Positions 60,852-64,000 of a stretch of DNA of 64,000 bases are shown here, piece after piece. Each line of letters starts with the position of its first letter. Positions within the stretch are counted from its first letter, which is position 1. Source of the DNA: Arthrobacter sp. efr-133-R2A-120 (GTDB taxonomy: Bacteria > Actinomycetota > Actinomycetes > Actinomycetales > Micrococcaceae); contig NZ_JARVRF010000024.1 of assembly GCF_030209835.1 (NCBI RefSeq), positions 1-64,000 on the forward strand, given 5' to 3'. Below the pieces are notes generated by a model. It did not search any database, was not told the DNA's origin, and was given only the letters and a program-made list of their open reading frames with translations. The position numbers and the translations under genes were made by a program.

Positions 60852-62093
60852 TCAGGCAGTTATTGCTGGACCGCCCTCCGACGGCTTGCCGGCTTGGCCT
60901 TTGTCGGACGGACCCTCGCTCTTTGGCCCCTTGCCCGCGGATTCCGGCGCGGATTCCGGCGCGGCTTCCGAATATCTTCGTGCCGCCCGCGAGCCGGCGA
61001 TGGTGCTTGCACCGATGCTGATGAGGGCGCCGAGGATCATGGCGGCCGCTTCTCCCGGTTCCAGCAGGTGCAATTGGGAGCCGATGGTGGCGGCTGCAAC
61101 CGGCACTCCCAATTGGGACGAGGCCAGTACTGCGAGCGGCAAGGGCTGGCCGAGGGCCCGGATGCTTCCGTGCACCAGCAGTGTTCCAAAGCCAAGGCAG
61201 ATCCCGAGGAGGATCATTCTCGGGCTGCCCGCGAGAGTCCGCAGGTCGAGCGATGCGCCCAGCCAGACGAAGAAGACCGGCCCCAGGAAACCATCGCTCA
61301 CGGCGAAGAGCTGGTGCGCAAGGCGACGGGGTTCGCCCACCGCGGAGACCACCAGACCGAAGGAGAACCCGGCCAGCATGATGGAGACGTGGCCGAGGAC
61401 CGCGAGCCCTGAAAGCGCGAACAGCAAGGCCAGCTGGATCCGTAGTTCCAGTGCGAACTTCCGGTCTTCGGAGATGTCGTGCAACCTTCCGCGGTTGCCG
61501 CTGTTCTCCAGCCAGCGAAGCACAAAAAACAGGACCAGCGCGCAAGCCGCGACGACGGCTGCCCCGACCGCCGCCCGGCCGGCGTTCGGCGGGTCAACGG
61601 CTAACGGAAGCGCCACAATGCAAGCGATATCAGCGATCGCCACTTGCGCCGTCGTCGTCAGGACCTTCGGCCCTGTCAGCCGAAGCGAGTCGACGATCGG
61701 CAAGACCAACGCTGCGGAGGAGGACGCGAGCAGAACGATGTAGAGGGGAGCATGTCCGGTGCCGAAGGCAAAAGCGATTGCGATTCCGACGACGGCGGCC
61801 AGCACCGCCGCGGTGCCGGCGCGCAGTGCGCCGCTACCCAGTGCGGGACGGATGGCTTTGTCCCGTACGGGGACATGCGTCCCGGCGACGAACATGATGA
61901 GGGCGAATCCGACGTCGGCCACGAACGTGAACGTCGGATCCGAGGAGTCCACCAGGCCGAGACCCGTGCGTCCGATGACGATGCCCGCCAGCAACTGTCC
62001 CAGCACAACCGGAAGGTGCCATTTCCGGGGGAGCGCGAGCAACGGTCCGAGGAGCGCGACCGCGGCGATCAGCGAAAGCTGAAAGAACGACAC
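60852..62093 (-). CDS. CPA2-type cation:proton antiporter (KefB/NapA-like)
   Basis: A 413-residue membrane protein with about eleven or twelve helices. VLGQLLAGIVIGRTGLGLVD begins the family; FALIMFVAGTHV matches its second helix; ALVLPIVDSLRL and GPVFFVWLGASLDLRTL are the ion-binding core, with Asp in VDSL where NapA-type exchangers have the ND or DD pair. It exchanges Na+ or K+ for protons to regulate pH or ion balance. There is no C-terminal TrkA-N domain, unlike Kef. A Ser/Glu/Ala-rich tail ends the protein. No partner gene nearby. Confidence 0.9.
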   Translation of the reverse strand: MSFFQLSLIAAVALLGPLLALPRKWHLPVVLGQLLAGIVIGRTGLGLVDSSDPTFTFVADVGFALIMFVAGTHVPVRDKAIRPALGSGALRAGTAAVLAAVVGIAIAFAFGTGHAPLYIVLLASSSAALVLPIVDSLRLTGPKVLTTTAQVAIADIACIVALPLAVDPPNAGRAAVGAAVVAACALVLFFVLRWLENSGNRGRLHDISEDRKFALELRIQLALLFALSGLAVLGHVSIMLAGFSFGLVVSAVGEPRRLAHQLFAVSDGFLGPVFFVWLGASLDLRTLAGSPRMILLGICLGFGTLLVHGSIRALGQPLPLAVLASSQLGVPVAAATIGSQLHLLEPGEAAAMILGALISIGASTIAGSRAARRYSEAAPESAPESAGKGPKSEGPSDKGQAGKPSEGGPAITA

Positions 62094-62134
62094 ACGTTCC
62101 TCCTTCTACCGGCGTTGCGGTTGGTTAGCGGTGG

Positions 62135-62530
62135 TCACCGGGGCGCATCAGCCAGTTTCAGGGGAATGTCGGTGTTTTCGTTCGTGTAGTAGCTTGCGCA
62201 CACCCGGTGATAGCCATCGGCCACTTGCGCGGGAATGCCCCTGGCAAGGTCGCCCTTGACCATGAGGATAGGCGAGAGCCTCTTGCCCTCCTTGATCTTC
62301 TTCAAGTCCGAGGCGACGTGGGCGTTGTCCTCGGGCAACAGCGCCAGCCGCGCGGCACGGAGGATGTCCTTGGCCTTGCGGTGCTGGATGGGCGCATCCT
62401 TGAGCGCCGCGACCACGGAGGCAACGACGTCGTCTGATTCCAACAGGGACAAATAGTCCGCCGCGCTCGGATAGTCCTGGTCCTCGGGCTGCGCCAACCA
62501 GCGGACTTCGTCTTTGTTGTCATCAGGCAT
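62135..62530 (-). CDS. Small ParB/sulfiredoxin-like protein
   Basis: A 131-residue protein. The central part (LSPILMVKGDLARGIPAQVA, then DGYHRVCASYYTNENTDIPL) has the order of a ParB-N/sulfiredoxin-like fold, with DGYHR in place of the usual GHRR. The N-terminus is acidic (PDDNKDEVRWLAQPEDQDYP). AAGGAGC precedes ATG 62530. The gene overlaps the preceding SRPBCC gene by eight bases. Function unknown; DNA binding and nucleotide binding are both possible. Confidence 0.7.
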   Translation of the reverse strand: MPDDNKDEVRWLAQPEDQDYPSAADYLSLLESDDVVASVVAALKDAPIQHRKAKDILRAARLALLPEDNAHVASDLKKIKEGKRLSPILMVKGDLARGIPAQVADGYHRVCASYYTNENTDIPLKLADAPR

Positions 62531-63095
62531 GCGTTGTGCTCCTTGGCCAGCGGTAACGGCTTGCAAACGTAGGGGGCGCCGGACGCGGGACCTTGGAGAG
62601 GTCCGTGCCGGGACGTCGTCGTCGTAATTCAAGGGCGAGACTCTCCTGACCGCGCGCCATCGCCCAATGGTGATTCGCGGCAAAAGCGGGCTTGAGCAGC
62701 CAGCTTAGCCGCCGGAGCAGCGGTTTCGAGGTGCTGACCCGCCAATCATAGGTGACCACCGTTTCCGGTCCGTCCTGTTCGAAAGTCCAGCGCCCGGTAC
62801 CGCTCAGGTCACCGCTCGCTGCGATCGCGAAACCTCTCTCGGTGATGGGTTCGGTGACAGTGAACCTCCAGCGAAGCGTGTACGGCAGCCAGCCTTTCGA
62901 GTGCAGCGAGAAGGCTTTTCCGGTCCCGTCCGCATTTCCCGGATCCAGCGGAACAACCCTCAAATACACCGAAGGCCACCAGTGGGGCAGTGTTCCGGCG
63001 TCGCCCAAAATATTCACGACTTCGCGCGGGGTCCCCGCGACGCGCCACACTGTGAGGAACTCGTAGTCGGCGTTGCTCTTGGAAATGCCGCCCAT
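62523..63095 (-). CDS. SRPBCC protein
   Basis: A 190-residue START-like protein of polyketide cyclase type. Family features: DYEFLTVWRVAGTPREVVNI, then LPHWWPSVYLRVVPLDPGNA and WLPYTLRWRFTVTEPITERG. A C-terminal extension is basic and Pro-rich (SKVPRPAPPTFASRYRWPRS). GTGGAGGCAGC supports ATG 63095; the longer frame to 63158 has no ribosome site. It is cotranscribed with the ParB-like gene. Ligand unknown. Confidence 0.85.
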   Translation of the reverse strand: MGGISKSNADYEFLTVWRVAGTPREVVNILGDAGTLPHWWPSVYLRVVPLDPGNADGTGKAFSLHSKGWLPYTLRWRFTVTEPITERGFAIAASGDLSGTGRWTFEQDGPETVVTYDWRVSTSKPLLRRLSWLLKPAFAANHHWAMARGQESLALELRRRRPGTDLSKVPRPAPPTFASRYRWPRSTTHA

Positions 63096-63188
63096 TGCTG
63101 CCTCCACGGCGCGGATGGATAGTGGACTCACAGTACTCATGCCGTTGCACACGGTCAACGGCCCGGCTTCGGTGTGCCCGCGGGCTGG

Positions 63189-64000
63189 TTACTCCCGGAC
63201 GGTCACCGTCAGCCGTTGGATGTCATTGTTTCCCATGCCTTGATAGTTCCACTCCGGCGCCTCCGGCTGGGTCTGCCCGGTGGAATCCGTCGCGCGGCAT
63301 GCCAGCTCGTGGGAACCGGGCGTTGCGATCCACGTGAACGTCCATCCACGCCACGCATGCCGGCCGGTCGGAGCTTGAAGTTGGGCCTCCTCCCAGGCCC
63401 CGTCCACACAGACTTCAACGCTATCTACGGTTCCTTTCCCGGACCAGGTCCGGCCGCTCAGCTGGACAGGTCCGGCGTCGACAGTGCGTTGCCTCGTGAA
63501 GAAATCGGGGACGCCTGGGGGAGCCATGAGGGAGCGGACTTTGATCCGCTGAACGGGTTCGCCGGGATCGTCTGCGTCTTGGGTGTAGCGGTAGGAGTCG
63601 AGCTGTTGGTAACCGTCGAAGCTGTGGTCTATTGCCTCGATGGATTGCAGCCATTTGACGCTCGTCATCCCGTACCAGCCCGGTACGAGCAGCCGGACAG
63701 GGTAGCCATGCTGCGGTGGCAGGGCTTGGCCGTTCACCTCATAGGCGAGCAGGACGTCGTCGGACATTGCTTCCGCGAGCGTCAGGCTGCGCGCGTATTG
63801 ATGCTCCACACCGCCTTGGATCCCGCGGTCCGCGCCCGTGAAGACGAGTTCGACGGCGTCGGGGGAGACGCCCGCGTCGAGCAGCAACGGAGCGAGCGGG
63901 GTGCCGGTCCATTCGGCGGTGCCCACTCCACCCTGGTCCCATGGTTGGCTCACAGGCCGCGGTTCCAGCCGCGAGCGGCCGTTGCCGGCGCACTCCATCG
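63189..64000 (-). CDS. Sulfite oxidase-type molybdopterin oxidoreductase, C-terminal part (cut by window edge)
   Basis: The last 270 codons of a molybdenum enzyme of the sulfite-oxidase/YedY superfamily are visible; the beginning lies right of the window. The molybdenum Cys is in MECAGNGRSRLEP, right at the edge. HGYPVRLLVPGWYGMTSVKW and SIEAIDHSFDGYQQLDSYRY belong to the cofactor-binding and dimer domain, followed by an Ig-like C-terminal domain (MAPPGVPDFFTRQRTVDAGP, AWRGWTFTWIATPGSHELAC). It oxidises an oxyanion or S/N-oxide outside the cytoplasm, depending on the missing signal peptide. Confidence 0.92.
   Translation of the reverse strand, partial: MECAGNGRSRLEPRPVSQPWDQGGVGTAEWTGTPLAPLLLDAGVSPDAVELVFTGADRGIQGGVEHQYARSLTLAEAMSDDVLLAYEVNGQALPPQHGYPVRLLVPGWYGMTSVKWLQSIEAIDHSFDGYQQLDSYRYTQDADDPGEPVQRIKVRSLMAPPGVPDFFTRQRTVDAGPVQLSGRTWSGKGTVDSVEVCVDGAWEEAQLQAPTGRHAWRGWTFTWIATPGSHELACRATDSTGQTQPEAPEWNYQGMGNNDIQRLTVTVRE

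Overview
The window looks like the chromosome of a soil actinobacterium of the Micrococcaceae, close to Arthrobacter, Paenarthrobacter or Pseudarthrobacter. This rests on the very high G+C content, frequent GTG starts, four-base ATGA/GTGA gene overlaps, a glyoxylate shunt next to a RamB-like regulator, actinobacterial PEP carboxylase, long Lhr helicase, and families common in that group (DUF6297, DUF4916, DUF1684, DUF4232, DUF4188). There is no rRNA, tRNA, CRISPR array, prophage or transposase that I can see. The genus is inference.

Layout. 1-7770: a sugar catabolic operon read leftwards (two Gfo/Idh/MocA oxidoreductases, one cofactor-less relative, a TIM-barrel isomerase, and an ABC importer without its ATPase), divergent from a ROK regulator. 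7.8-14.3 kb: an MFS exporter, then aceB and aceA with a RamB/ScfR-like regulator divergent from aceA. 14.3-25.8 kb: mostly single enzymes (DHFR-like, DUF6036, DUF1801, YdeI, DUF4916, GH76), plus a queuosine-salvage pair (yhhQ and tgt) around an ABC/DUF6297 module. 25.9-28 kb: an SDR/acyl-CoA dehydrogenase pair. 28.1-36.8 kb: a second carbohydrate cluster, apparently one LacI regulon, with five matching operators. 36.9-48.9 kb: DUF1684, ppc, DedA, macro domain, RluA, a phosphoesterase, and two regulator/target pairs. 49-57.2 kb: a MocR (YczR)/YczE pair, Nei and Lhr. 57.3-64 kb: DUF4232 lipoprotein, copper-type YcnI, an unknown protein, a CPA2 antiporter, small proteins and the C-terminal part of a sulfite-oxidase-type molybdoenzyme cut by the window edge.

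How genes work together. Both sugar clusters combine NAD(P)-dependent Gfo/Idh oxidation with TIM-barrel isomerase/epimerase chemistry, the pattern of keto-sugar catabolism, but with different transporters (ABC in the first, MHS-family symporter in the second) and different regulators (ROK and LacI). The substrates cannot be read from sequence. The second cluster is tied together by the operator TGG(T/G)AAGCGCTTTCCA in front of its three operons. Isocitrate lyase and malate synthase form the glyoxylate bypass, and PEP carboxylase is the anaplerotic enzyme further along.

The most unusual structure is non-coding. A roughly 32-bp unit with core CTCGCTCAC recurs at five intergenic places (about 16.0, 17.0, 23.3, 41.0 and 43.3 kb). 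It is arranged as mirror arrays: direct copies run towards a centre, then inverted copies run away from it at the same 32-bp spacing. One mirror array appears to be split by the yhhQ gene. Three further kinds of long palindrome (37.8 and 48.9 kb; 47.7 and 51.2 kb; 9.1 kb), plus long inverted repeats at 11.1 and 28.1 kb, occupy other intergenic gaps.
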